Positions 1 to 9,024 of a DNA stretch of 64,000 nucleotides are shown here, one piece after another (the first letter of the stretch is position 1; each line of letters opens with the position of its first letter). The position numbers were made by a program, and so were the translations under genes. The stretch comes from Paenibacillus sp. DMB5 (lineage in GTDB: Bacteria > Bacillota > Bacilli > Paenibacillales > Paenibacillaceae), in the NCBI RefSeq assembly GCF_001517085.1, contig NZ_LRAC01000168.1, forward strand, positions 62,001-126,000, given 5' to 3'. The notes below the pieces were generated by a model. It had not been told where the DNA came from. It was given only the letters and a program-made list of their open reading frames with translations, and did no database searches.

Positions 1-231
1 CTTTTGCCTGGGCAGCACGCTTCATTTCCATATGGACAGTCGCCAGCTCGGGGACTCCATTATCCTCCGCAGCATCACAGGCCGATATCGGAGCCTTTGT
101 ATGTGCTGCTGCAACAATACTCGCTGTCCCCTTGTCCTTCCTCTGGTTTCAGCGGTGGGAAGGCCGGTCTGCCGATAATTAAATTAGAAACGTTTTTTGA
201 TACACAACTATTATTAATAGAGGGAATGCAT

Positions 232-894
232 ATGGCCAAAATACTCGCCGTCGACGATGAGCCCGCCATCCTGGCATTGATCCGCAGTGCCCTGGGCGCA
301 GACCGTCACTTGATAACGACCATTCAAGATTCAACCACTGTGCGCCAGAGTGATCTGGGTACGTATGATCTCATTCTGCTCGATGTGATGATGCCCGGAG
401 TAGACGGCTTTACACTGTGCCGGGAGATCCGCGCGGCGGTGGACTGCCCGATTCTTTTCCTGACCGCCAAGACGCTGGAATCCGACCTGATGTACGGGCT
501 GGGACTGGGTGCGGACGACTATATTATGAAGCCCTTCAGTATCGGCGCGCTGCGGGCGCGGATTAATGCCCATCTCAGACGGGAGACCAGGGAACGGAGG
601 AATGTGCTGTACTCCGAGCATATCCGCTTCAATCTCTCCGGCAGAGAGCTGCTTGCCCGCGGCCACAAAGTACCCCTGACCAAAAGCGAATACGACATCT
701 GTGAATTTCTGGCGAAGAGCCGCGGACAGGTCTTTTCCAAGGAGCAAATCTATGAGGCGGTCTTCGGGTTTGACGGGGAAAGTGACAGCAGCGCCATCAC
801 AGAGCATATCAAGAATATCCGCGCCAAGCTGAACAAAGCGGACATTGAAGCTATTGAAACAGTCTGGGGGATCGGTTACAAGTGGAAGCTGTAA
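232..894 (+). CDS. OmpR-family response regulator
   Basis: This is a 220-residue two-component response regulator acting as a cytoplasmic DNA-binding protein. The receiver domain (about residues 1-115) shows the acidic pair D8-D9, the phospho-acceptor D51 in LLLDVMMPG and the conserved Lys in MKPFS. The C-terminal winged helix (about 125-220) has the usual LTKSEYDI and VWGIGYKW blocks. I chose the ATG at 232 because an AGAGGG motif lies 7 bases upstream; the frame is open further upstream but carries no domain there. The next gene, a sensor kinase, overlaps by 13 bases, so the two form a cognate pair. The sequence style resembles lantibiotic or antimicrobial-peptide sensing regulators (SpaR/NisR-like), but no ABC exporter gene is visible here, so the signal is unknown. 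Confidence 0.93.
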   Translation: MAKILAVDDEPAILALIRSALGADRHLITTIQDSTTVRQSDLGTYDLILLDVMMPGVDGFTLCREIRAAVDCPILFLTAKTLESDLMYGLGLGADDYIMKPFSIGALRARINAHLRRETRERRNVLYSEHIRFNLSGRELLARGHKVPLTKSEYDICEFLAKSRGQVFSKEQIYEAVFGFDGESDSSAITEHIKNIRAKLNKADIEAIETVWGIGYKWKL

Positions 895-2276
895 AAAGAG
901 CACCGGGGATGCGCCTGCGCACCTTTTTTCTGCAATATCTCCTGATTCTAAGTGCCGGAACCATTCTGCTGCTGCTCCTGCTGCTGGGCTTGTTCACGGC
1001 GGCATTTTCGGCCAATGTGATTCTGCCCGCCAATTATGCGGAGAAGGAGATTGGGGCTGTTAAGCATGAACTCGAAGCAGGTGACGAAGATGCCGCTGTT
1101 GTCATTCCGAAGCTGGCGGACTACGCCATATTTACAGCCGGAGGGAAGCTACTTGCGGGCAGTCTGAATACGAAGGAAGCGGACCATGCCTGGAAACTGA
1201 TACAACAAGGCATAAACCGCGACTCTTATTTCTATACTTCCTTCCGGCATGGAGGGGAGCTATGGATTTTCCGTTATACGCTTACTCCGCAGTTCGCCTC
1301 CCCGCTGCTGCGCAGCACTCTGCCGAATCCCCAGCTGGCGGCCGTGCTGCTCTTCATCCTGGGTGTGCTGATTCTGGCCGCTGTGCTTGCCGCCCGCTTC
1401 GGCCGCAGGCTATCGCAGAAAATGGCCGGCTTACAGGAGGCAACCGACAGCATCCGGCAGGAAAATCTGGCGTTCACCGTCCAGCCAAGCGGGATCATGG
1501 AAATCGACGAGATGCTGGTCTCGCTGGACCAGATGAAGGAAGCGCTGCAGGCCTCACTGAAGCGCCAGTGGGAGCTGGAACGGTCCCGCAGAGAGCAGAT
1601 TTCTGCGCTCGCCCACGACATCAAGACCCCGCTCACGATCATCCGGGGCAACGCCGAGCTGCTGCAGGAAACCGTCCAGGATGAGGCCCAACGGGAATAT
1701 AACCGCTATATTCTGCAAAGCTCAGAGGATATTGAAGCCTTCGTGCAGGGGGTCATTGATCTGTCCAGTCTGCAGGCTGCCCCCGGAAACAGGAAGGCAC
1801 AGGCGCGCCTTACGGATTTTGTAGCCGAGCTGGAAACCCAGCTGCGGGCCTTATCCTCAGGCAAGGATATTTCAGTACAGGTCATCGCAGACGGCCCGCT
1901 GCCTGAAATGATATTCATAGACAGGGAGCTGCTCCAGCGGGGAATTGTCAATATACTTGCAAATGCTGTGGAGCATACGCCGCCGCAGGGGAAGGTTACT
2001 CTGGATATCCGCCGGGACGGGGACGGGGCTATTTCTTTTACCGTTACAGACACGGGCAGCGGCTTCTCCCCGGCCGGATTACGGGAAGCAGCAAGCCAGT
2101 TCTATATGGGCGACCAGAGCCGCAGCTCCGGCAAGCATCACGGGATGGGCCTGTACATTGCCGAATCTGCCGCGCAGCAGCATGAGGGAACGCTGACATT
2201 GGATAATGCTGTAGCTTCCGGCGGAGCGAAGGTGACGGTGAGGATCATGGCGGATAGCAGCTTGAATTCGGACTAA
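882..2276 (+). CDS. Sensor histidine kinase, partner of the upstream regulator
   Basis: This 464-residue membrane sensor kinase should phosphorylate the regulator encoded just before it. It has an N-terminal hydrophobic segment (about residues 20-43), an extracytoplasmic stretch, and a second membrane segment near 155-175. A HAMP-like linker follows, then a HisKA domain with the phospho-His at about residue 245 (AHDIKTPL) and a C-terminal HATPase domain with the N-box (NILANAVEHTPP) and G-box (DTGSGFSP, GMGLYIAES). The frame opens at GTG 882, overlapping the regulator by 13 bases. An ATG at 909 is an alternative start and would lose nine residues. The extracytoplasmic part is too short and anonymous to predict a ligand. 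A terminator on this strand is not obvious. Confidence 0.92.
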   Translation: MEAVKRAPGMRLRTFFLQYLLILSAGTILLLLLLLGLFTAAFSANVILPANYAEKEIGAVKHELEAGDEDAAVVIPKLADYAIFTAGGKLLAGSLNTKEADHAWKLIQQGINRDSYFYTSFRHGGELWIFRYTLTPQFASPLLRSTLPNPQLAAVLLFILGVLILAAVLAARFGRRLSQKMAGLQEATDSIRQENLAFTVQPSGIMEIDEMLVSLDQMKEALQASLKRQWELERSRREQISALAHDIKTPLTIIRGNAELLQETVQDEAQREYNRYILQSSEDIEAFVQGVIDLSSLQAAPGNRKAQARLTDFVAELETQLRALSSGKDISVQVIADGPLPEMIFIDRELLQRGIVNILANAVEHTPPQGKVTLDIRRDGDGAISFTVTDTGSGFSPAGLREAASQFYMGDQSRSSGKHHGMGLYIAESAAQQHEGTLTLDNAVASGGAKVTVRIMADSSLNSD

Positions 2277-2435
2277 TTTGCCGAATACACCGGATCGAAC
2301 AAACTAAGCGGAAATTCGAAATCTGTTTTCGGTGAAACTGCCCTGAAGCGCTATCTAGTGGGAAAAACGCCACTTCCTCCCCAAACAGACAGCTACGGCG
2401 TAGGCTGAGCTATCCGGCAGACTGGTAGCCTGCAG

Positions 2436-2469
2436 CAAAAAAGGCCACCCCTCCCGGGATGGCCTCTTT
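2436..2469 (-). terminator. Intrinsic terminator of the SDR gene
   Basis: Read on the minus strand, a GAGGCCATCCC / GGGGTGGCCT stem is followed by a T-run. It lies about 15 bases after the stop of the SDR gene and can also stop plus-strand transcription from the sensor kinase. Confidence 0.75.
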
Positions 2470-2484
2470 ATTCATTTGCGCCGA

Positions 2485-3210
2485 TCAGAACGGATTGGTA
2501 GCAATAAAGCTCGCCGTCTTCACATACACACGCGGGTTCAATTTAAGCTGGTCGATAATGAACTCTGCGATATCCTCAGGCTGAACGAACTTCGCATCAT
2601 TATTCTCCTTGATCAGGTTCAGGTCGAGCGCAAGATCGGTAGCGATTGTACTCGGGGTCAGAGCCGATACACGGATGTTATTGCGGCGTACCTCCTGGGC
2701 CAGGGATTCGGTCAGTCCGATCATGGCAAATTTGGAGGCGCTGTATGCACTGGAGGTAGCTGCGCCGTTAAGTCCGTTAGTCGAGGAGATGTTAATGATG
2801 TCTCCGGCATTCTTGTCGATAAGCTGCGGCAGCACAGCACGGGTTACATAGTAGGTGCCCATCAGGTTGACGTCGATCATGCCCTTCCACTCTTCCGGGT
2901 CCATTTCCAGCAGTGTGCCGAATGTGGCAATTCCGGCGTTGTTAATCAGAATGTCCGCAGCGCCCAGCTCGTTTTTGAGTGCTTCGACCGCGGCGTCTAC
3001 CTGTTCCTTGGAAGAAATATCAGCGACGGCAAAAGCGGCCTTTACTCCGTAGCCTTCAATCTCGGCAGCCAGTGCCTGCAGTGCAGCTTCACTTCTGGCC
3101 AGCAGACCGACGCTGACGCCCTCCTTGGCAAGCGCAACAGCTGTTGCTTTTCCGATTCCTCTTGCCGCTCCGGTTACAATTGCTACTTTTCCTTGCAATG
3201 ATTGTGCCAT
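2485..3210 (-). CDS. SDR-family oxidoreductase, FabG-like
   Basis: This is a 241-residue classical short-chain dehydrogenase/reductase, close in type to 3-ketoacyl-ACP reductase, that should use NAD(P)H in the cytoplasm. The Rossmann motif TGAARGIG is at residues 13-20, the NNAG motif is present, and the catalytic Ser and YxxxK (YSASK) lie near residues 140-160. The ATG at 3210 has a GAGGAG site about 10 bases upstream. A TATAAT -10 hexamer lies at 3254-3259, upstream of this start. The gene stands alone between two terminators, with no fatty-acid synthesis neighbours. A stress-response or general carbonyl reductase role is therefore as likely as a FabG role. Confidence 0.88.
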   Translation of the reverse strand: MAQSLQGKVAIVTGAARGIGKATAVALAKEGVSVGLLARSEAALQALAAEIEGYGVKAAFAVADISSKEQVDAAVEALKNELGAADILINNAGIATFGTLLEMDPEEWKGMIDVNLMGTYYVTRAVLPQLIDKNAGDIINISSTNGLNGAATSSAYSASKFAMIGLTESLAQEVRRNNIRVSALTPSTIATDLALDLNLIKENNDAKFVQPEDIAEFIIDQLKLNPRVYVKTASFIATNPF

Positions 3211-3357
3211 CTAAGCAGGCTCCTCTCCAATCTTCTTTTAAAAAACCTCTTCTATTATACTATGTCCGGACAGCCGGAGCTAAATGCTCCATGTGATATT
3301 GACATCTTAAAACGGTCATAAATGCCATCAATCCAAATTTAATTTACCACTTTTTTA

Positions 3358-3409
3358 TTGACACTTCCCGCAAATCCATATATATTGTTCGATAATGAGA
3401 ATCGTTATC
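3358..3409 (+). promoter_or_regulatory. Promoter with Fur box
   Basis: A near-consensus sigma-A promoter (TTGACA at 3358-3363, 17-base spacer, TATATT at 3381-3386) is followed directly by GATAATGAGAATCGTTATC at 3391-3409. This matches the classical 19-bp Fur box (GATAATGATAATCATTATC) at 17 of 19 positions. The box covers the predicted transcription start, so iron-bound Fur should block this promoter. It controls the downstream iron transport operon. Confidence 0.9.
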
Positions 3410-3451
3410 AAGTATTGCTAAATACACTACATAAAGGATGGGGTCACACCA

Positions 3452-4552
3452 ATGAAACACATGAACACAACAAGGAAGTATACTTTCAGAACGCTGCTTG
3501 CTCCGCTTGCGCTAACCCTTGCGCTGGTAGGCTGCGGTAACAACAACACTGCATCGAACAATGCTGCTTCCCCTACAAACGCTGCGGCCACTACTGCACC
3601 GGCTGCCACAGAAGCACCTGCTGCGACAGAGGCCGTTCAATATCCGATTACAATCAAGACTGCGCTTGGGGAAGCTGTAATTGAGAGCAAGCCTGAGCGT
3701 GTAGTTACTATTCAATGGGCTAACCATGACGTCGCGCTTGCACTTGGCGTTATTCCTGTAGGCTTCTCTGCTGCGAACTTCGGCGTTCAGGACGGCAGCG
3801 GACTGCTTCCTTGGACCAAGGAGAAGCTGGACGAGCTGGGCGTGACGGATCCTAACGTGTTCCAGGATACCGACGGCCTTGATTTTGAAGCCATTTCCGA
3901 TGCAGATCCGGATGTTATTCTTGCCGCATACTCCGGTATCACGCAGGAAGATTATGATACCCTGAGCCAGATCGCTCCGGTTGTCGCTTACCCGACTTCC
4001 CCTTGGACAACCACATGGCGCGAACAGGTTTTGCTTAATGCTGAAGGCATGGGCATGAAGGCAGAAGGCGAACAGCTGATTAAGGACACTGAAGATATGG
4101 TAAAAGAAAAGCTGGCCGCATACCCGCAGATTGCCGGTAAAAAGGTTGTATGGGTTAACTTCTCCGCTGACGACCTGTCCCAGCTGCACATCTATGCGCC
4201 GATTGATTCCCGTGTTGCCTTCCTGTACGAGCTGGGGATGGAATACCCTGAGAGCATCACATCCCAGATTACCGATCCTACCAGCTACTCTTTGAGCCTG
4301 AGTGCCGAGAACGTTGAAGCCCTTAATGATGCTGACCTGATCGTCGGCTACGGCAATGACGAATTGCTGAAAGCCCTCCAGGCCGATTCCCTGCTGGGCA
4401 AAATTCCGGCTATCGAGCGCGGATCTGTTGCCTTCATTGACAGCGATACACCACTGGTAGCTGCCGGAACGCCTAACCCGCTGTCCATCGCCTACACCAT
4501 TGATGAGTATCTGGCTTTGATCGGCGGAGCTATCGACAAGATTAATGAATAG
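3452..4552 (+). CDS. Iron-siderophore ABC transporter substrate-binding lipoprotein
   Basis: This is a 366-residue FecB/FhuD-type (PF01497) binding protein that captures ferric siderophore outside the cell and delivers it to the permease encoded downstream. It has a lipoprotein signal with the lipobox LALVGC, Cys28 being the predicted lipidated residue. An Ala/Thr/Pro-rich tether of about 40 residues follows, then the two-lobed domain with the usual PERVVTIQW and DPDVILA blocks. A Fur box in the promoter shows iron repression. The ATG at 3452 follows an AAAGGATGGGG site. The stop overlaps the start of the permease by 8 bases. The exact siderophore cannot be told from sequence. Confidence 0.93.
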   Translation: MKHMNTTRKYTFRTLLAPLALTLALVGCGNNNTASNNAASPTNAAATTAPAATEAPAATEAVQYPITIKTALGEAVIESKPERVVTIQWANHDVALALGVIPVGFSAANFGVQDGSGLLPWTKEKLDELGVTDPNVFQDTDGLDFEAISDADPDVILAAYSGITQEDYDTLSQIAPVVAYPTSPWTTTWREQVLLNAEGMGMKAEGEQLIKDTEDMVKEKLAAYPQIAGKKVVWVNFSADDLSQLHIYAPIDSRVAFLYELGMEYPESITSQITDPTSYSLSLSAENVEALNDADLIVGYGNDELLKALQADSLLGKIPAIERGSVAFIDSDTPLVAAGTPNPLSIAYTIDEYLALIGGAIDKINE

Positions 4553-5584
4553 TTCTACAGTTTCCGAACAAAAACAGCCTGCCGCGCATACACCGCGCAA
4601 CTTCACGCTGATCCTGGTCATCTGCTTCATCCTGCTTGGCTTATGCGTGATAGCCTCGCTGGCCTTGGGCTCGCGGGTGACCAGCTTCCGGGAGCTGATG
4701 GACGGGTTATTCCATCCGGATGTCCAGTCCTTCGGGGCTAACGTAGTCCGCAAACGGATTTCCCGCACCGTGTTCAGCTTAATGTGCGGAGCGGCGCTCG
4801 GCGTGTCCGGAGCGCTTATGCAATCGGTCACCCGCAATCCTATTGCGGACCCGAGTATACTTGGAGTCAATACCGGCGCGCCCTGTTTGTGGTGTGCGGG
4901 ATTGCTTTCCTGAACATAAGCTCAGCCAGCCAATATATTTGGCTGGCTTTGGCCGGAGCTGCGCTGACTGCAGTGTTCGTATTCGGAATCGGTTCAATGG
5001 GGCGTGGCGGAGCCACCCCCATTAAGCTCGTTCTGGCGGGCGCTGCCACCAGCGCAGCCCTTTCCTCTTTGGTCACCGCCATTATGATTCCGCGTTCCTA
5101 TGTCATGGATAAATTCAGGTTCTGGCAGGTGGGCAGTGTCGGCTCAGGGAGCTGGGATAATATCTCCACCTTCCTCCCTTTTCTGATCGCCGGCATGCTG
5201 ATTGCTGTGTTAACCGCCCCTGCGCTTAATGCCCTGGCTCTGGGGGATGATGTGGCCACCGGTCTGGGCGTGAAGACGGGCTTCCTGCGGTTTATTGCCG
5301 CCTTTGCCGGTGTTGTCCTATGCGGTGCGGCAACTGCACTCGCGGGCCCTATCGGCTTCATCGGGCTGCTCGCCACTCATGTGATCCGTCTGATTCTTGG
5401 CCCCGATCTGCGTTTTGTTATTCCCATGTCCGCGATTGCGGGCGCTATTATTCTGACCGTGGCCGATGTCATCGGCAGACTGCTGGGCAGTCCCGGAGAG
5501 CTTGAAGTCGGTGTAGTGACAGCGTTCATCGGAGCACCGATATTAATCATATTAGCTATGAGATCGAAAGTGCGGTCCTTATGA
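4545..5584 (+). pseudogene. FecCD-family siderophore permease, frameshifted
   Basis: This is the first permease subunit of the iron-siderophore importer. Residues 1-109 are read in the frame that starts at 4545 (through SVTRNPIADPSILGVNTGA). The rest (ALFVVCGIAFLN onward) continues in another frame to 5584. The break is near 4880. Restoring one base, for example between GCG and CCC, gives a single 346-residue protein, which is the normal length for FecCD permeases. All family blocks are then present, including GGAALGVSGA-like, RNPIADP and GPIGFIGL. No slippery site or stem-loop suggests programmed frameshifting. The downstream operon is intact and the promoter is well kept, so a sequencing or assembly error is the simplest explanation, with a recent mutation as the alternative. 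Confidence 0.88.
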
Positions 5585-6618
5585 CAAATCATCCTACTTC
5601 AACTGAATTCATTATGGCAGGCAGGCGGCTCAGACGCCGCCGCTGGATACTGGTTACAGGCCTGCTCGCAGTGCTGGCCTGCTCGCTCTGCATAGCTATG
5701 CTGCTGCTGGGGAACACCATCTATCCGCTGTCCAAGGTCCTTCGGGCGCTGTCTGGAGAACAGCTCAAGGGCGTATCCTTTGCGGTCAATACGATCCGCC
5801 TGCCGCGGATGCTGGCCGGCCTGTTTGCCGGGTTTGCTTTTGGTGTCGCCGGCTATACGTTTCAGACCATGCTGCGTAACCCTTTGGCTAACCCGAATGT
5901 TATCGGCATTACGTCGGGATCAAGTGCAGCAGCTGTGTTCAGCATCGTCATTCTGCATGCCGGCGGGGCTGTGGTCTCTTTTGCCGCAGTCATCGCCGGT
6001 CTGGCCACCGTCATATTGATCTATTTCCTGTCCCGGGGAAGAACCTTCTCGATTGGACGCCTGATCCTGGTCGGAATAGGTGTGCAGGCGATGCTGGATG
6101 CGGTCATTTCCTATCTCCTGCTGATCAGCTCCGAGAAGGATGTGCCTACAGCAATCCGTTGGCTGACCGGCAGTCTCAACGGCTCGCAGATGAGTGAGCT
6201 TCCGCCGCTGGTCATTACCGTATTGATCTGCGCACCCATCATTGCCCTGCTGGGCAAGCATCTTGATATCCTGGAGCTCGGCGAGCAGTCAGCGTCTTCG
6301 CTGGGTGTGCATACCGACAAAACGCGAATCCTGCTTATCGTAGCCTCCGTTTGCATGATTGCGATTGCTACCGCTACAACAGGCCCGATTGCTTTTGTCT
6401 CCTTCCTTGCCGGACCCATAGCCAAAAGACTGGTCGGAGTCGGCTTCTCCGGTGTCATTCCGGCAGGACTTGTCGGCGTTGTTCTGGTTCTCGCTGCAGA
6501 TCTGATCGGACAGTTTGCCTTCGTTACCAGGTTCCCGGTCGGTGTTATTACCGGACTGCTCGGAGCGCCATATCTGATTTACCTGCTGATCCAGATGAAC
6601 CGGAAGGGAGAACTATAA
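5581..6618 (+). CDS. FecCD-family siderophore ABC permease
   Basis: This is the second permease subunit (345 residues, about nine to ten membrane helices) of the importer. Family blocks seen include RLPRMLAGLFAGFAFGVAGY, RNPLANPNVIGITSGSS and GPIAFVSFLAGPIAKRL. It overlaps the preceding permease by four bases (ATGA), a sign of translational coupling, and the ATPase gene starts on its last base. It should pair with the first permease to form the transmembrane channel for ferric siderophore. Confidence 0.94.
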   Translation: MTNHPTSTEFIMAGRRLRRRRWILVTGLLAVLACSLCIAMLLLGNTIYPLSKVLRALSGEQLKGVSFAVNTIRLPRMLAGLFAGFAFGVAGYTFQTMLRNPLANPNVIGITSGSSAAAVFSIVILHAGGAVVSFAAVIAGLATVILIYFLSRGRTFSIGRLILVGIGVQAMLDAVISYLLLISSEKDVPTAIRWLTGSLNGSQMSELPPLVITVLICAPIIALLGKHLDILELGEQSASSLGVHTDKTRILLIVASVCMIAIATATTGPIAFVSFLAGPIAKRLVGVGFSGVIPAGLVGVVLVLAADLIGQFAFVTRFPVGVITGLLGAPYLIYLLIQMNRKGEL

Positions 6619-7433
6619 TGAATCAGGCGCATACTTTTCAAGTCGAACGCCTCGTAGCAGGCTATGAGAATAAAACAGTCATCCAGGATGTCAGCCTTCT
6701 GCTGCCGAGCAGCAAGATCAGCGTCATTATCGGCTCGAATGGCTGCGGCAAGTCAACGCTCCTGAAAACGATGGCCCGGCTAATCAAGCCCTCCTCCGGT
6801 GCCATTACAATTGACGGAAAACCGCTTGCCAAAATCGCCTCTAAGCCCTTGGCCCGCATAGTTGGAATGCTGCCGCAATCACCGATAGTCCCGGAAGGCA
6901 TCACCGTCGCCGATCTGGTCGGCCGGGGAAGATTCCCGCACCAGTCCCTGTTCGGCGGGTGGAGCAAAAAGGACTATGAGGCTGTGGCCGAAGCAATGGA
7001 AATTATGAAGATTACGGAATTCGCCAATCATCATATTGATGAGCTGTCCGGCGGCCAGCGCCAGCGCGTCTGGATCGCCATGGCACTGGCGCAGCAGACG
7101 GATATCCTGTTCCTCGACGAACCGACAACGTTCCTCGATATCACCTACCAGGTCGAGATTCTGGACCTGTTGACCGACCTGAACCGCAAGCACGGCACCA
7201 CTATCGTCATGGTGCTGCATGATATCAACCTGTCCGCCCGGTATGCCGACCATATTTTTGCCCTTCATTCGGGCAAGCTAGTCGCTGAAGGCACGCCGGA
7301 TTCAGTGATTACAAGCACCCTGGTCAAGGACATCTTCGGACTGGATTGTGCGGTAATCAAGGACCCGGTTGCCGGCTCTCCTATGATCGTGCCCAAGGGC
7401 CGCTATCATGCGGATTATGCGCCTGTTCATTAG
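6618..7433 (+). CDS. Siderophore ABC transporter ATP-binding protein (FecE/FhuC type)
   Basis: This 271-residue ATPase energises the iron-siderophore importer. It carries the Walker A motif GSNGCGKST (residues 39-47), the Q-loop (MLPQSP), the signature LSGGQRQR and the Walker B motif with ILFLDEPTTFLD, followed by the H-loop (VLHDINL). The ATG at 6618 shares its A with the stop codon of the permease and has an AAGGGAG site 7 bases upstream; the longer open frame upstream is the permease read out of frame. It is the last gene of the Fur-regulated operon and is followed by a strong terminator. Confidence 0.95.
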   Translation: MNQAHTFQVERLVAGYENKTVIQDVSLLLPSSKISVIIGSNGCGKSTLLKTMARLIKPSSGAITIDGKPLAKIASKPLARIVGMLPQSPIVPEGITVADLVGRGRFPHQSLFGGWSKKDYEAVAEAMEIMKITEFANHHIDELSGGQRQRVWIAMALAQQTDILFLDEPTTFLDITYQVEILDLLTDLNRKHGTTIVMVLHDINLSARYADHIFALHSGKLVAEGTPDSVITSTLVKDIFGLDCAVIKDPVAGSPMIVPKGRYHADYAPVH

Positions 7434-7453
7434 CGAATGCATGGTTTACTACA

Positions 7454-7487
7454 AAAAAACCACCCCGGTCAACGGAGTGGTTTTTTT
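7454..7487. terminator. Bidirectional terminator between convergent genes
   Basis: A stem of AAACCACcCCG with CGGaGTGGTTT and a five-base loop is flanked by A-rich and T-rich runs. It serves the iron transport operon on the plus strand and the amino-acid permease gene on the minus strand. Confidence 0.85.
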
Positions 7488-7495
7488 CGTTAAGG

Positions 7496-8881
7496 CTAGA
7501 TATGATTTCCCGCCTCGGTATTGATATTGATCTCCTGGCTGCTCTTCTGCTTTCTGCTCCTTACCGAATACAGAATGAACAGAAGAATGAACCAGACAGG
7601 AGTGAATAGCAGTGCCGGACGGGTCTCTTCGGCAATCAGCATGATGACCAGAATTGCCGCGAACAGTGCCAGAACAATATAGTTTACCGCCGGAGTGAAC
7701 GGTGCCTTGAACTTGGAGGCAGCCTGCAGATCCGGGCGGTTCTTCTTGTATTTAATGTGGCACACCAGTACAACGCCCCACACCCAGATGAAGCAGATGG
7801 CGCTGACTGTGGTTACAATGCCGAAGGCCTGCTCGGGAACAAGCTTGCTCAGCAGGGCTCCTGCCGAGATTACCAGCGTAGAGACGAACAGCGAGTTGGC
7901 AGGTACATGGTTTTTGTTCAGCTTGCCGAACTGGCCGGAGGCCTGATCCTTGCGGCTCAGATTATAGAGAATCCGGCTGGTCGAGAACATCCCGCTGTTG
8001 CAGGCCGACGCAGCCGAGGTCAATACGACGAAGTTGATAATTCCCGCAGCAATCGGAATGCCCACCAGGCTAAAGGTTCTGACAAACGGGCTTTCTGCCG
8101 GACTGAGCTGAGTCCACGGATTCACACACAGCAGGACGAACAGTGCTCCCACGTAGAAGAACAGAATCCGCAGCGGGATCTTGTTGATTGCCGACGGGAT
8201 ATTTTTCTCAGGATCAGCCGTTTCCGCTGCCGACACCCCTACCAGCTCTACACCGACATAAGCGAATACGACCATCTGGAAGGAAAAGAGGAAGCCTGTG
8301 ATACCGTTCGGGAATACCCCGCCGTGCTGCCACAGATTGCGGACAGTAACTGCTCCTGCATCTGTTTTGAAGCCCAGTACGAGCAGTACAATTCCAAGCC
8401 CGATCAGGGCAAGAATCGTAACCACCTTGATCAGTGCGAACCAGAACTCCAGCTCGCCGAAGCTTTTGACAGTCAGCAGATTGAGTCCCAGCAGAATAAT
8501 CAGGCAGATGACTGCCGGAACCCACTGCGGGATATCAAACCAGTATTGTACATAGACACCCACCGCAATGACATCGGCCATCGCCGTCATAATCCAGCAG
8601 AACCAATACGTCCAGCCTGTAACAAAAGCGGCCTTGGGTCCCAAATAATCCTCAGCGATATCTGTAAAGGACTGGTACCCTGCCTTGGACAGCAGCAGCT
8701 CTCCCAGTGCCCTCATGACAAAAAATACAGCGATCCCTACAATCAGATAAGTGAACATGATCGACGGACCCGCTTTTTCGATTGCCCGCCCTGACCCCAG
8801 GAATAATCCTGTTCCAATCGTTCCTCCGATTGCGATTAACTGAACGTGCCGGTTGGCCAGCTCTCTCTTTAACTCTGCCAT
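7496..8881 (-). CDS. APC-family amino-acid permease (CycA-like)
   Basis: This is a 461-residue amino acid/polyamine/organocation permease with about 12 membrane helices. The N-terminus shows the family motif IGGTIGTGLFLGSG, and the protein resembles the D-serine/D-alanine/glycine transporter group. I set the start at the ATG ending at 8881 because AAGGGGG lies 8 bases upstream. The frame is open to 8947, but that extension runs through a riboswitch terminator. A glycine riboswitch lies in the leader, which argues that glycine or a close relative is the substrate; this is an inference from context. The gene appears monocistronic and ends at a shared terminator. Confidence 0.93.
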   Translation of the reverse strand: MAELKRELANRHVQLIAIGGTIGTGLFLGSGRAIEKAGPSIMFTYLIVGIAVFFVMRALGELLLSKAGYQSFTDIAEDYLGPKAAFVTGWTYWFCWIMTAMADVIAVGVYVQYWFDIPQWVPAVICLIILLGLNLLTVKSFGELEFWFALIKVVTILALIGLGIVLLVLGFKTDAGAVTVRNLWQHGGVFPNGITGFLFSFQMVVFAYVGVELVGVSAAETADPEKNIPSAINKIPLRILFFYVGALFVLLCVNPWTQLSPAESPFVRTFSLVGIPIAAGIINFVVLTSAASACNSGMFSTSRILYNLSRKDQASGQFGKLNKNHVPANSLFVSTLVISAGALLSKLVPEQAFGIVTTVSAICFIWVWGVVLVCHIKYKKNRPDLQAASKFKAPFTPAVNYIVLALFAAILVIMLIAEETRPALLFTPVWFILLFILYSVRSRKQKSSQEININTEAGNHI

Positions 8882-8921
8882 GCCTGTTTCCCCCTTATGA
8901 TTACAGCCTGTTGTTGCCAAT

Positions 8922-8951
8922 AAAAAAAGAGACTGGATATCATCCAATCTC
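8922..8951 (-). terminator. Riboswitch expression-platform terminator
   Basis: On the minus strand, GAGATTGGAT and ATCCAGTCTC form a 10-bp stem (one T-G wobble) with a three-base loop, followed by seven T residues. It lies between the glycine aptamer and the ribosome binding site of the permease, so it is the likely on/off switch. Confidence 0.85.
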
Positions 8952-8976
8952 CCGGCTCATAAGAATATCAAACACT

Positions 8977-9010
8977 ATCCGCCCTGCGGGCAGCAGCCCG
9001 CAAGGCAGAT
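8977..9010 (-). other. Long hairpin next to the glycine aptamer
   Basis: ATCTGCCTTGCGGGC and GCCCGCAGGGCGGAT form an uninterrupted 15-bp stem (with wobbles) and a four-base loop, directly 3' of the aptamer on the minus strand. Singlet glycine riboswitches are known to keep a degenerate ghost-aptamer helix beside the single aptamer. This hairpin sits where a 3' ghost aptamer would be, but its identity is my inference. Confidence 0.6.
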
Positions 9011-9024
9011 AAATATTCAGTACT

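Noticed and set aside
1..231. Upstream extension of the first response regulator, and an open minus-strand frame over the first 170 bases
   Set aside because: The extension has no domain and the ATG at 232 has its own ribosome site. The minus-strand frame lacks a start with a ribosome site and matches nothing I know.
232..2276. Lantibiotic biosynthesis or immunity cluster
   Set aside because: The two-component pair resembles peptide-sensing systems, but no precursor, modification or transporter gene follows it.
2277..2435. Dispersed repeat element in the gap after the first sensor kinase
   Set aside because: The stretch has the look of genus-specific intergenic repeats, but no second copy was found in this window to support it.
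3512..4870. Long minus-strand ORF over the iron transport genes
   Set aside because: It is the mirror of a strongly coding region and has no family match. The same applies to long opposite-strand ORFs over araA, purA, walH and the stretch over the YesN gene.
4545..5584. Programmed ribosomal frameshifting in the FecCD gene and the other broken frames
   Set aside because: No slippery heptamer with a downstream stem-loop was seen, and the family members are not known to use frameshifting.
8882..8947. Longer N-terminus for the glycine-riboswitch permease
   Set aside because: The extra codons lie inside the riboswitch terminator, and the ATG at 8881 has a well-spaced AAGGGGG.
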